DNA of 64,000 nucleotides from Asterias amurensis. Its lineage: Eukaryota; Echinodermata; Asteroidea; Forcipulatida; Asteriidae. The position numbers were made by a program, and so were the translations under genes. The notes beneath the pieces were generated by a model. That model did no database searches. It was not told the DNA's origin and saw only the letters and a list, made by a program, of their open reading frames with translations. The stretch covers positions 2,167,891 through 2,231,890 of the forward strand of contig NC_092657.1 of the NCBI RefSeq assembly GCF_032118995.1, in the 5' to 3' direction. Positions 34,000 to 45,991 of this stretch are shown here, one piece after another (positions within the stretch are counted from its first letter, which is position 1; every line of letters begins with the position of its first letter).

Positions 34000-34860
34000 T
34001 TATAATAAAACTCGAGCCCATTGTTCTTAAGAAGAGCGGTGGCCCAGTGGTAGAGCTCCGGATTCTGAGCGCAAAGGTACTGAGTTCCAGCCCCGGTGTG
34101 TGTCCTTTTTCTACGCGTAAGAACATTGGTTTAAGCGGAACCCTATGGCATAGGGAAATCCTTGCTTTATACCTAATAAATAACATGCGAGTGGAAGGCA
34201 CCCGCTATAACGTTTTGATTTAAAGTTGAATTCATTCTAAGGTTTATCTTTAAACTCGAACCTTTTGTTATGAAGAAGGACAGTGGCACAGTGGTAGAGC
34301 TCTGGACTCTGAAGCCAAAGGTGCTGGGTTCGAACCTCGGTGGGTGTTCTTTTTCTGCGTTGAAGAACAATTGGTTTACGCGGTACCCTACGGCATAGGG
34401 AAATCCTTGCTTAACCCCTAATCAATAATTAATGCGAGTGGAAGGCATAAGTTACAATATGTTTTGATATAAAGTTGTTCACTCTAGGGTATAAAATTAA
34501 ACTCGAACGCAAATGAAGTAAGAGTAGTAGTGGCCTTATGGAAGGACTCCGGGCTCTTCACCCAATGGTACAGGGTTCAAACCCCGGTCTGTGTTCTTTT
34601 TCTACGCTTGAGAACATTGGTATAGGGAAATCCTTGCTTTACACTTGGTAAATAGTTTGCGAGTGGAATGCATAAGCTATAATACGTTTTGATTTAAAGT
34701 TGTTCATTCTAAGGTATATCATTAAACTCGAACGCAAATGAAGTAAGAGTAGTAGTGGCCCAATGGAAGGGCTCCCGACTCTACACCCAATGGTACGGGG
34801 TTCGATTCCCGGGTGTTCTTTTACTACGTTTTGATTTAAAGTTGTTCATTCTAAGGTACA
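34000..34860 (+). repeat. Diverged tRNA-like repeats, founders of the 141-bp array
   Basis: Copies at about 34034, 34276, 34520 and 34750 each have an A-box-like GTGGCCCAGTGG.AGAGCTC and a B-box-like GGTTCGAACC/CC segment. They are separated by a shared spacer (TTTTGATTTAAAGTTGTTCA, ATTAAACTCGAACGCAAATG). Spacing shortens from about 240 to about 150 bp towards the homogenised array. Confidence 0.75.
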
Positions 34861-35745
34861 ACATTAAACTGGAACGCAATAAAAGTAAGAGGAGACGTGG
34901 CTCAATGGAAGGGCTCCGGACTCTACACCCAATGGTACGGAGTTCGATTCCCGTGTGTTCTTTTACTACGTTTTAATTAAAAGTTTGTCATACGAAGGTT
35001 TAAAATTAAACTCGAACGCAAATGAAGTAAGAGGAGACGTGGCTCAATGGAAGGGCTCCGGACTCTACACCCAATGGTACGGAGTTCGATTCCCGTGTGT
35101 TCTTTTACTACGTTTAATTAAAAGTTTGTCATACGAAGGTTTAAAATTAAACTCGAACGCAAATGAAGTAAGAGGAGACGTGGCTCAATGGAAGGGCTCC
35201 GGACTCTACACCCAATGGTGCGGAGTTCGATTCCCAGGTGTTCTTTTACTACGTTTTAATTAAAAGTTTGTCATACGAAGGTTTAAAATTAAACTCGAAC
35301 GCAAATGAAGTAAGAGGAGACGTGGCTCAATGGAAGGGCTCCGGACTCTACACCCAATGGTGCGGAGTTCGATTCCCGTGTGTTCTTTTACTACGTTTTA
35401 ATTAAAAGTTTGTCATACGAAGGTTTAAAATTAAACTCGAACGCAAATGAAGTAAGAGGAGACGTGGCTCAATGGAAGGGCTCCCGGCTCTACACCCAAT
35501 GGTACGGAGTTCGATTCCCGTGTGTTCTTTTACTACGTTTTAATTAAAAGTTTGTCATACGAAGGTTTAAAATTAAACTCGAACGCAAATGAAGTAAGAG
35601 GAGACGTGGCTCAATGGAAGGGCTCCGGACTCTACACCCAATGGTGCGGAGTTCGATTCCCGCGTGTTCTTTTACTACGTTTTAATTAAAAGTTTGTCAT
35701 ACGAAGGTTTAAAATTAAACTCGAACGCATATTAGTAAGAAGGAG
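34860..35745 (+). repeat. Homogenised tandem array of a 141-142 bp tRNA-like unit
   Basis: The unit has GACGTGGCTCAATGGAAGGG, CTCCGGACTCTACACCCAAT, GGAGTTCGATTCCCG and a TTCTTTTACTACGTTT tail, then the spacer. Starts of AATGAAGTAAGAGG fall at 35021, 35162, 35304 and 35446. The A and B boxes look intact, but I cannot fold a convincing anticodon stem, so these are tRNA-derived repeats. Pol III transcription is possible. Confidence 0.85.
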
Positions 35746-35812
35746 CAGTGGCCCAGTGGAAGGGCTCTGGTCTCTGGACCGGAGGGTCCCGGGATCGAAT
35801 CCAGCTTCAGAA
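35745..35812 (+). repeat. tRNA-like sequence at the end of the array
   Basis: AGTGGCCCAGTGGAAGGGC, then CTCTGGTCTCTGGACCGGAG and GGGATCGAATCC. It has a better paired anticodon-like arm than the array units. Confidence 0.5.
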
Positions 35813-35992
35813 AAGTTGGAGACGTTTTAAAAATGTTGGTTTTATAATTTTTTTTTTACTTTTATAAAAAAGAGCATAGGTTCGTTTTAAGTTTTAAGTT
35901 TAAAGTTTCTTTCCTCAGCGAGTGCTAGCGGTGAGTGCCACTGCGCGGTGTGTGCCACTGTCTGGTGAGTCGAGACTTCTCGGACGGCAGCC

Positions 35993-36072
35993 GCGCTGCC
36001 ACCACCGGGGTTCGAACCGGGGACCTTTTGCTTGGGAGGCCGACACCTACCCACGACACCCACTTGGGTCCC
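35993..36072 (-). repeat. tRNA-Gly(CCC)-like sequence
   Basis: On the minus strand: GTCGTGGGTAGGTGTCGGCC, TCCCAAGC at the anticodon position, and CCCCGGTTCGAACCCCGG as T arm. The acceptor stem does not pair well, so a pseudo-tRNA or SINE head is more likely than a working gene. Confidence 0.5.
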
Positions 36073-36126
36073 CCCCAGGATAATTCGCATTTTAGACCTG
36101 ATAAACCTTCGGTTCATACTTTACAC

Positions 36127-36480
36127 AGAAAGCTATGGCACGGGATTTCAGTGCTTTATACTTAGTATATAATTGAATACTTTTCATAGGATACTATGGT
36201 ATGAGAAAGCTATGGCACGGGATTTCAGTGCTTTATACTTAGTATATAATTGAATACTTTTCATAGGATACTATGGTATGAGAAAGCTATGGCACGGGAT
36301 TTCAGTGCTTTATACTTAATATATAATTGAATACTTTTCATTGGATACTATGGTATGGGAATATCAATGCTTTATACTTGGTATATAATTTGCGAGTGGA
36401 ACACTTTACACATGATGCTATGGCATATTAAAATCAGTGCTTTATACTTAGTAATTTCGAGTGAAATGCACAAGTTGTGG
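36127..36480. repeat. Three tandem 77-bp units with diverged extensions
   Basis: AGAAAGCTATGGCACGGG recurs at 36127, 36204 and 36281 with the same 77-bp body. Looser copies (CTTTATACTT.GTATATAATT, GAGTGGAA) continue to about 36860. Confidence 0.85.
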
Positions 36481-37289
36481 GCTGGTTACATAGGCATGGG
36501 AAACTCATTGGTTCGGACTTAAAACATATTTGAGTTAAAATCTACACACTGTATAGTATAAAGTGGGAAAAGGGGTACGCATGGTACTATGGCATAGGGA
36601 AGTCCTTGCTTTGGACTTAGTAAATAATTTGCGAGTGGAAGGCATAATACGCTTTACTGATGGGTATTGGTAGTAGATAGGGGACTCTTGTGTTCGGACT
36701 TAAAAAGTATTCGACGAGTTGAAGGCACACGCTGTAGGCATAAAGATAGACAATTAGTTTAATTAATGGGGAAATGGTTCGCATGGTACAATGGCATAGG
36801 GAAATCCTTGCTTTAGACTTGGTAAATAATTTGAGAGTGGAAGGCATACGCTTTACTGACGGGTAGACAGGGGACTATTTGGTTGTGATTTAAAAAATAT
36901 GTGAGTGGATGGAAGGCACACGCTGTAAGTATATGGCGCATTATAGTTTACAAGGAAACATAGGCATAATAGGGGACTTACAAAATAATTATTTGAGTCG
37001 AAGGTACACGCTGTAGGTATAGAAAATTAGTTCACTGGGGAAGTTGGTCCGGCATTTCGATGGGAATTGGGGATTGTCGGTCGCTGGGGAAAGGGTAGCG
37101 GGGTGTTGGGGTTGGGTGACTGAGTCTTTAGTAGGCTAGCTGGGATCAACATTACGGCGGGGAAATATAACATCGTTTCATTTCCACCAGTGATCTTGGT
37201 GGGTACTCGCCGTGATGGTACAATTTGTTTTGTTGAGTTTGATGCAATAATTATTTGAGACATTGTTATATCGAAAATCAGGCAATAAA

Positions 37290-37690
37290 AACAATTATAT
37301 CAAAAAGTTACTAAGGTAGACGACCAAGATTTGTCATATGTTTTAATTTTCAGGCGATTTGGAAAAACAATTTTTTCGACCGATTTTTTTAAAAAACGGC
37401 ATGGGATATAACCCTCAAAAAAAAAAAAAATCACCCTCAACAAAATTGCTCTCAGATTTGCCGCAAAATTTAACCAAAGAAAGTTCTGTATGTGCAAAAG
37501 ACGCTCTACGGATTACAGATTGCTGGAACAATTGGAAGGGCCTCAAATTAATATTCATTTTAATCTTGATTTGGGGGCATCGAACACTAGACAATATCTC
37601 TAAAAGTTGCCAAGGTAAACGACTCAGACCAAGGTTTTTCTGTGCACCTCGCCCTCCATTACACCACACATCTGGATGAAATTTCAGACG
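37290..37690. repeat. Diverged single copy of the 323-bp unit
   Basis: Shares TTTCAGGCGATTTGGAA.A, TTTAACCAAAG.AAGTTC, AAAAGACGCTCTACGGATTAC and GATTGCTGGAACAAT with the array at 30.6-32.6 kb. It ends in an A-rich run (37695-37718). Confidence 0.75.
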
Positions 37691-37719
37691 ATTAAAAAAA
37701 AAAAAAAAAAAAAAAAAAC

Positions 37720-39550
37720 CGCCAGTTTTATTCAGACCATGTTCAGACTTTAAAAAGTTACATTATTTTGTCTTAACACACCATTTGGCAGTATAGGTGG
37801 CAAACCAGTTTTACAACCTGATATGAGAAAGGCAATCTGCAAATCAATTCTTTTGGATGGTAGGCCTACGACTCCGAATGTCAGAGCACCGGTCATTTTG
37901 GTTGGTAAACAGTTTACGACAGCTCAGTGTTACATAACATGTAAACAAAAACTGACATAGAAACATGTAGGAGTGGCCGATATAAGTAGGAGTGGTAGAT
38001 AATCTAAGAACTACACAGAATTTTTTTTTCATCAGATCATGGAGGCATTCTTCATCCACGATCTGATTGACGGCAAGTTGGCAATGACAATGCAATGACC
38101 TATGCTCTATCGTTACAGCTACTTCCGGATTGCCGTTGTTTATGTTGAGCATGAAGGTTGAATAAAATTGCGACAAGAATTGTCCGTTTTATGACAAACT
38201 AGGTGGTTACACGTCTTCCACGATGCCTTCATCCTATTATACATTATTAACTTAAATAAGCTGCATGATAAAGCTTACCCATAGAGACATTAAATCACAT
38301 CAAATCATCCTAAGTATATCCACGGTGTTGACAACTTCACAAGCATGGCTGGTGGCCATTTTGAAAATCGCGTCACAGCATCAAGCCGTCGAGTACCCAG
38401 ACCTCTGCTACTCTGTTGATGTTTATTTCGCGTAGCGTGGAAATCGGGTACCTGTCGGTTGCTTTAGCTGGTTCCAATCACCGGTGCCTGTCCAAGATCA
38501 AAGGGGCAAACTGGCTCCCGCAAGATCTCGCGGAATGATTCGAAATGCGAGAATCGAAGGCTTGAATCATATTAAAAGTGATGAATAAACGCTTACACTG
38601 TAACTAATTGTAGTAATTAAACCAAGTAGCCTTACGTTTGTTTAATTTGAAATGATGTAGCGCAAAGTTGAAAGAACTAAAGGTAATATATGAGGTCTAT
38701 TTTGTGTTTGTTTCTCAGCTTATTATTAATGTAGGAATAAATAACTTGTAGGTAGATTATTAAAAAGTGACCTTATTGCGTTGTTGAAAATATCTCACTC
38801 AAATTTGCGCCACCAAATAATCTAACTTTTAAAGCCTTCGGTACACTTCAACCACCCCCCCCCAAAAAAAAAAAAAAAACCATAATAATAATAACAAAAT
38901 ATGGCCATCTTATGCATGTTGTGTCAGAAAATTGCAAGGATTTTACTAAAACGCAAGGCTTACCATTTTAATTTTTGTAGAAAAGAATGCAAGGCTTTGA
39001 ACATCCATTTTTTGTAGGGTAAACCGTTTTTATTTACTGAAAAAGTTTAAAGAGATGAGCCTTGTGCCTCAAAATAAATACATAAAAAAAATTAAAAATA
39101 AATACAAACAAAACAAGGGGTAGATGTCGTACAGTTTATCAAATTTTGGGCCATAGATTTAAGAAAACACAAAGAGTTGTTTTTATTCTCTAAAATAATG
39201 CGATAGGTACCTCTGACTCCGATGTGTTTTTAACTTGAGGATTAACTTTTATAAATAATATTTTCAACTTGAGGAATGGTTTTAGATACAGATTGGTCAA
39301 CATCAAATCTCAATCTTAGAAAAAAATGAAAGGTACATGATGCCATCACTGAAGAAACCAGCTTCATTTTAATGCATACAAATCGAACTTCAAAAATGTG
39401 GTCAAATAATACAAATAAATAAAATCACAAGGCATAAGTCAAGCATTTTTTATCAATGTTTTGTAATTTTGTTTATTGAAATAGTACAATATAACACATT
39501 TGGCTTGATCAGAAATGTATAAGGTTAAATCACAATGGTTAAACCTTTGT
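37720..39550. other. No gene recognised; CpG-rich block at 38330-38610
   Basis: Mostly AT-rich. The block around 38330-38610 (ATGGCTGGTGGCCATTTTG, AGATCTCGCGGAATG and similar) is markedly richer in CpG and could mark a promoter, but I cannot link it to an exon on either strand. Confidence 0.35.
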
Positions 39551-39560
39551 ACGTTGATTT

Positions 39561-39957
39561 AAGTACACTGGACACGTTTGGTAATTGTCAGAGACCAGTA
39601 TTCTCACTTGATGTATCTCAAAATATGTATAACATAAACCTGTGAAAATTTGAGCTCAGTTGGTCGTCAAATTTGCAATTAGAGAACAATGAAAGCAAAA
39701 ACGCCCTTGTTGCACAAGTTGTGTGCTTTCGGATGCTTGATTTCGAGACCTCAAATTCTAATTCTGAGGTCTCAAAATCAAATTCAAACATTTTTGTGAG
39801 AAATAACTTCTTTCCAGAAACATACGCTACTTCAGAGGGAGCTATTTCTCATAATGTTTTATACTATCACCGGCTCTCCATTGCGCATTACCAAGTAAGT
39901 TTTTAATGATACCAATTATTTTGAGTAATTACCAATTAGGTCCAGTGCCTTCAAAGG
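39561..39957. mobile_element. Family B palindromic element
   Basis: CACTGGACACGTTTGGTAATT at the left; AATTAGGTCCAGTGCCTTCA at the right; central GAGACCTCAAATTC / ATTCTGAGGTCTC. Confidence 0.8.
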
Positions 39958-39984
39958 AATTGTATAATGCTGAACCACGGTTCT

Positions 39985-40168
39985 ATAAGGTTATATCGCA
40001 AATTGTATAAATTTATATCGCAATTGTATCAGGGAAATATCGCAATAGTTAAAGATTATATCACAATCATATAAGGTTATATCGCAAATGTAAAAGGTTA
40101 TATCGCAATCATATAAAGGTAATATCGTAATTGTATATACAGTTATATTGCAATTGTATAAGGTTTTA
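39985..40168. repeat. Minisatellite of about 23 bp, roughly eight units
   Basis: Irregular copies of AAGGTTATATCGCAAT.GTAT with unit lengths of about 20-25 bp. Confidence 0.75.
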
Positions 40169-40474
40169 TACTCAAGGAATAATGACCCAGGATTCTGTGT
40201 TGTTTTTGTCTTGGAATTTTGACATTAAATTTGCTTTGACAGTGTTGCCCATAATTATTGAAGTTTTAAGTAAAATAGTCTTTTATGTTTTCCATAATTG
40301 TTGTATTGAACATAACAGGAAAGCTCTATAAAAGAATTTCCAAGTGTGGTGCATAAAAATTAATGGATGAGCAGTTAATATGACAGGGGTAGTCAGCCCA
40401 GTGATCTCCATGACCCCTCCTGAAATTCCAGCCCGGACGCCCTCGATTATGAATTGTAAATCAAGAACTTGTGG

Positions 40475-42515
40475 TTCAGTAACTAGACGCTAGTCATTTT
40501 TAAAATAGCGGTTAGCTCGGTAGCATTTGAACCCACAACCTTGTCACTGCAAGTCCTGTAGTCTACCCACTAAACCATCACAAAATTGTCATTGTTAAAT
40601 GAGCAGTTAGCTTGGTAGGATTCGAACCCACAACATTCTGATTGCAAGTCTTACAGTCGAGCCACTGAAGCACAGTTAGCTTGGTGGGATTCAAACCCAC
40701 AACATTTTGATTGCAAGTCTAGAGTCTAACCACTGAAACACAGTTAGCTTGGTAGGATTCAAACCCACAACATTCTGATTGCAAGTCTTACAGTCGAGCC
40801 ACTGAAACACACTTAGCTTGGAAGGATTCAAACCCACAACCTTTTGATTGCAAGTCCTGCAGTCTAACCACTGGACCACAGATTGCTTGGTAGGATTCCA
40901 ACCCACAGCCTTGTGTTGCAAGTCCTGCAGTCTTACCACTGAACCACAGTTAGCTTGGTAGGATTCGAACCCACAACCTTGTGATTGCAAGTCCTGCAGT
41001 CTAACCACTGGACCACCATTAGCTTGGTAGGATTTGAACCTACAACCTTTTGAGTGCAAGTCCTGCAGTCGAACCACTGGACCACAGTTAGCTTGGTATG
41101 ATTTAAACCTACAACCTTGTAATTGCAAGTCCTGCAGTCTTACCACTGAACCACAGTTAGGTTGGTAGGATTCAAACCTACAACCTTTTGAGTGCAAGTC
41201 ATGCAGTCTAACCACTGAAACACAGTTAGCGTGGTAGGATTCGAACCCACAACCTTGTGATTGCAAGTCCTGCAGTCTCACCACTGGACCACAGTTAGCT
41301 TAGTAGGATTCAAACCTACAACCTTGTGATTGCAAGTCCTGCAGTCTAACCACTGGACCACCATTAGCTTGGTAGGATTTGAACCTACAACCTTTTGAGT
41401 GCAAGTCCTGCAGTCTAACCACTGAACCACAGTAAGCTTGGTAGGATTCGAACCTACAGCCTTGTGATTGCAAGTCCTGCAGTCTAACCATTTAACCACA
41501 GTTAGCTTGGTTGGATTCGAACCTACAACCTTTTGAGTGCAAGTCCTGCAGTCTAACCACTGAACCACAGTTAGCTTGGTAGGATTCGAACCTACAAACT
41601 TGTGATCGCAAGTCCTGCAGTCTAACCACTGAACCACAGTTAGCTTGGTAGGATTCGGACCCACAACCTTGTGATTGCAAGTCCTGCAGTCTAACGACTG
41701 GACCACAGTTACCTTGGTAGGATTCGAACCCACAACCTTTCGAGTGCAAGTCTAGAGTCTAACGACTGAAACAGAGTTAGCTTGGTAGGATTCGAACCCA
41801 CAACATTTTGATTGCAAGTCTAGAGTCTAACCACTGAAACACAGTCAGTTAGCTTGGTAGGATTCGAACCCACAACATTCTGATTGCAAGTCCTGCAGTC
41901 TGACCACTGAAACACAGTTAGCTTGGTAGGATTCAAACCAACAACCTTGTAACTGCAAGTCCTGCAGTCTTACCACTGAAACACAGTTAGCTTGGTAGGG
42001 TTTGAACCCACAACCTTTTGAGTGCAAGTCCTGCAGTCTAACCAATGGGCAAATCGTGATTCAGTAACTGACAGACAACATTTATTTTAGTCATTATAAA
42101 ATCAGCAGTTAGCTTGGAAGGATTCGAACCCACAACCTTGCCATTGTAGGTCATGCAGTCTAACCAGTGGACAAATACAACATTGTGATTGAGTAACTAG
42201 AGGACAGCACTTAATCCAGTCATTGTAACATGAGCAGTTAGCTTGGTAGGATTCCAACCCACAACCTTGTCACTGCAAGTCCTGCAGTCTAACCACTGAA
42301 ACACAGTTAGCTTGGTAGGATTCCAACCCACAACCTTGTCACTGCAAGTCCTGCAGTCTAACCACTGAAACACAGTTAGCTTGGTAGGATTCGGACCCAC
42401 AACCTTGTGATTGCAAGTCCTGCAGTCTAACCACTTGACCACAGTAAGCTTGGTAGGATTCGAACCTACAACCTTGTGATTGCAAGTCCTGCAGTCTTAC
42501 CACCGCACCAAATTG
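40475..42515 (-). repeat. Tandem array of a 69-bp tRNA-like unit, about 27 copies
   Basis: On the minus strand each unit reads GTGGTCCAGTGGTTAGACTG, CAGGACTTGCAATCACAAGG and TTGTGGGTTCGAATCC, then TACCAAGCTAAC, that is, D-arm/A-box, anticodon-arm and T-arm/B-box regions of a tRNA. Contiguous units run from about 40605 to 42049; flanking copies (40506, 42110, 42236 onward) keep a ~57-bp spacer with GTAACTAGAGGACAGCA. The acceptor arms do not pair, because one unit's 3' end is the next one's 5' end, and the anticodon stem is weak. The period is 23 codons, so open frames run through it on the minus strand. Confidence 0.92.
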
Positions 42516-42689
42516 AACATTATCCTGGAATAGTTGCATTAATTCATTTGTTGAGTTGTGGACTGCACTATCATTCAAGAGGTCAAAGTGCAAAAGAAGA
42601 CATCTGGAGATGCTGCATGTTGTTCCGAGCTAAACAAAAAAAAGGGAGACGAACAAGTAACCTGTTAAAGAGCTGTTAAATTATCAGGT

Positions 42690-43000
42690 TAAAGGGAAGG
42701 AATTTGTTTGGTAATCACTCTTGGTCAGAAGCCTACAGCGGCTTGGGATACATAAAGCATTTGGGAAACATTTCACTTTCGATTCGAAAGTTATGTGGTT
42801 TTTTTTTATGCCAGGCCGTGATGCCTCTCAGTATCAGGGAACTTTCTTCAGGCGCTGACATATTTTCTCTGGATATTCGGCGATATCTCAGAAACCTGAC
42901 CGCCCTTGACAATTTTCACATGTTAGTTTTATTGTGCACACCTAAATTTTAAAGTATTAAAACAATCAAACCGTTCCAAGGTTTACTTGCCCTTTAAAGT
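42690..43000. mobile_element. MITE-like palindromic element
   Basis: AAAGGGAAGGAATTTGTTTGG at the left and CCAAGGTTTACTTGCCCTTT at the right. Confidence 0.6.
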
Positions 43001-43071
43001 CTGCATTTCTTCTTTAAAAAAATCTAATTTTATGTGTATGGTGAAAACAAAATACTGTGAATATTGTTTAC

Positions 43072-43182
43072 CGTCAAAATAAGTGGTGTCTGTTCGGTCA
43101 TCTGGGGCAGGGATGAAAGGGGCTTCTGTCTCTCTGATTCGCTTCCAGTCGATTGCCTGGAATAGTGGATGGGACTTCAGGT
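43072..43182 (-). CDS. MASTL: MASTL exon: last visible, C-terminal extension
   Basis: Acceptor CTTTCTTCAG, donor GACG|GTAAAC. Encodes [15 protein letters not shown], then [18 protein letters not shown]. It ends in phase 1; reading through instead would add about 32 residues unlike the family and stop at 42983, so a further exon is expected at lower coordinates. Confidence 0.92.
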
Positions 43183-45955
43183 CTGAAGAAAGCAAGATAT
43201 TATATTTGTTTTAGAGAACATTATGGGAAAGCGTCATTAAAAAAAGAGGCTAATGTGAACATCATTTTCATCTGATAACTCACACCTGTTATCTCCATGT
43301 AATTCTTTGTTTTTACTTTATAAAACCACCAGTAGCCGATTTCACGAAAGTAGTGTGTAACTTGCGCAATGTCATAATGTCGATGAGTCCATGAACGACA
43401 AATAAATAATGAACGAAGTGCGTAAGTTACGCCATTTTTGTGGCGCAACTTTTGACTTGCGCCACTTTGAGACGTGGTGTAACTTTCGTAAAATCGGCGG
43501 AACTCGACCGTACATTTGTGGCGCAACTTACGCCATAAGCGTTGAGCAGGTAGACTTACGCAGTTGCGTAAAGTTTTGTGAAATCGTCTGCAGGGCTGTA
43601 TAGCATTACTGGAAAGCTCAGAGAGGCTGAAAAGTGAAACATCCTTTTCGTCTTACAACTAACACCTGTTATCTCTATATAGTTTCTTTTCAAAAGTGGA
43701 CTTAATTGGATCATACATAAACCAGTCATGCCAGTAGGGCTGCCCCAGGCAGATTAACTGCTAAGTTAGGTCGGACGCTTTATATTTTCCCCCACTTTTA
43801 GAAGGCCCGTTTCAAATGGAAGATGACAATCTCAAAACTAAATTTGACCTTAGAACCTCTCTTTTAAATTGAGAATGTTCCTGGGGTAGATTTCACAAAA
43901 AATTAGGGTCCTTGGTGATATTTCAAACGTAATGCTAGTCCTAAATTAGGATGAGTAACTCGTCCTAACTCGAGATTACACTAGTCTTAACTCTTTGTGA
44001 AATCCACCTAAGGTGCTATAAGGGGCCTATACCTTTTGCCTTAGCTCGATGTTCCGGTTCCATCACCAGTAATCGATCAATCACATCCAATGAGTTGTTG
44101 GAAAGAGCTTCGTCCCCCTCTGGTAAAGGAATGTCTGTAAGAAACAAAAAGGGCTGTTAGTCTCGACTGCTTTGCTTAAAACATCACAAGTGTCCTTTAA
44201 TACTTACCTCAAAGGAAGACCTACAACTGGCTATCGGCATAACAGGACATTTTTTTGTTAAGGGGAGAATGTATCTGACAGAGAAACACTTCCAGGATTT
44301 AAATTTTTGGGAATAAAAACTGACATCTTTTTCCATAACCATACTGATATTACCTCGAGGTGAAATAATTCTCAACCTACTGTAGCGGCGGTGCCGATCG
44401 ACCGGTGGGGGGCGCCAGCACGACTCCTATCGGGATATCTGCTTGCTGGAGAGGGCACTCTCTGGCTGATATTACTTCGAAGTGAAATAATTCTCAACCT
44501 ACTTTATACTACTGCACTTCTCATCCCGTAAATTGTTATTGCCATTAAATTTACAGGAACACGATGCCTTGGATCGGACCAGTTGGTCTATAAAAAGCGT
44601 TTGTAACCGTTTGTTATAAAATGCCACTTATGGGAGTCAAATTTTTTACTCCCATAAATGGCCCACCGTGTTAGTTCGCAAAGTAAAAGGAAAACCGTGC
44701 AATTTCGAGGCATGTTTGTGTGGATCATTGTGTTCTACTTTTACAACATCTTTCTACCCATATGCATTTTATAAAAAATTGTAACAAACGCATTTCAAAG
44801 ACCAACTCGACCGATCCAAGGCAATGTGTTCTTTTAAGAGTGGTTACCAAACAAATTTGTTCCCTTTAGTTGGTAACCCGTAACATACCTCTGCTTAAGA
44901 TGTTCTGAAACACCAGATCAGGTGTTTGGTCGTTGAAGGGAGGTATCCCGGTGAGGAACTCAAAGAAGCAGACACCCAGGGCCCACCAATCTACGCCCAC
45001 ACCTGTAAGATAAGAAGAGTAGTACCAAATAACAAGACCAGTTGGTAAGACTCATAGAGTTAAAGGAACACGTTGCCTTGGATCGGACGAGTTGGTCTAA
45101 AAGAGCGTTTGGAACCGTTTGTTATGAAATGTATATGGTTGGAAAGATGTTTTAAAAGTAGAATATAATGATCCACACAAGTATCACTCAAAATTTCACG
45201 GTTTTAATTTTACGTCGCGAATTAACACAGTCGGCTATTTATGGGAGTCAACTTTTTGACGACGAGATGAAACGAAAACCACGCAATTTTGAGGCATATT
45301 TGTGTAGATCATTGTATCCTACTTTTACAACATCTTTCTAACCATATCAATTTTATAACAAACGGTTAGAAACGCTTTTCAAAGACCAACTCGACCGATC
45401 CAAGGCAACGTGTTCCTTTAAATATAAGAACTAGAGGGCGCACTGGCCTATATACGCGCCCCGTATGCGGGCAGGCGGCCATTTTCTAAGTTGAACAAAC
45501 AGGCATTGCTTAGCGTGTGTTTGTGCGACAAAACAGCATCGCGTCAGCGTTCAATAAACACAAACTCCAACGTATTTTTCATATTCAACGCGCGTGCAGA
45601 ATGGCATACGTGTGTCCTTGCGGTCCCGTGGCGTGTGTGCACCAAGCATCACTCATGCGCCCTCTAGTTCTAATATATAACTCCATGGTAAGACTACAAA
45701 CACCAGACTACATCCCCAAAACACGCACCAATACTGGGAAAAAAAGTTTCCATGCTGCTGCCCCCAAACTCTGGAATGATTTACCTCACAGCATCCGCCA
45801 CTCTAGCTCACTAGCAGTCTTCAAGAAATCTCTCAGAACCCACTTGTTCAACTGAATTGTTTGCTTATTTTGTTTATTCTTTCCTTTTTTTATTATTGTG
45901 TGTACAGCGCTGTGGTACTTACCCCTGTTAGTTAGAGCGCTTTATAAATACCTTG

Positions 45956-45991
<36 letters not shown>

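Noticed and set aside
34755..35263. Open frames with MAQWKGSRLYTQWYG-like repeats
   Set aside because: They are translation of the tRNA-like 141-bp array.
37844..38176. 110-codon minus-strand ORF
   Set aside because: No recognisable motif, no splice context and typical length for chance in this composition.
40475..42515. CRISPR-like repeat array
   Set aside because: Units have no unique spacers, match tRNA architecture and lie in an animal genome; the resemblance is only regular spacing.
40475..42515. Functional tRNA gene cluster
   Set aside because: Acceptor stems cannot form in the spacerless arrangement and the anticodon stem pairs poorly, so I call tRNA-derived repeats.
40691..42593. 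Open frames up to 197 codons with a VVRLQDLQSQGC repeat
   Set aside because: They are the 69-bp tRNA-like array read as protein; the period is 23 codons and all three minus frames show long openings.
42983..43072. C-terminal end of MASTL by read-through of the last exon
   Set aside because: The read-through residues do not resemble the family tail, and a usable GTAAAC donor in consistent phase precedes them.
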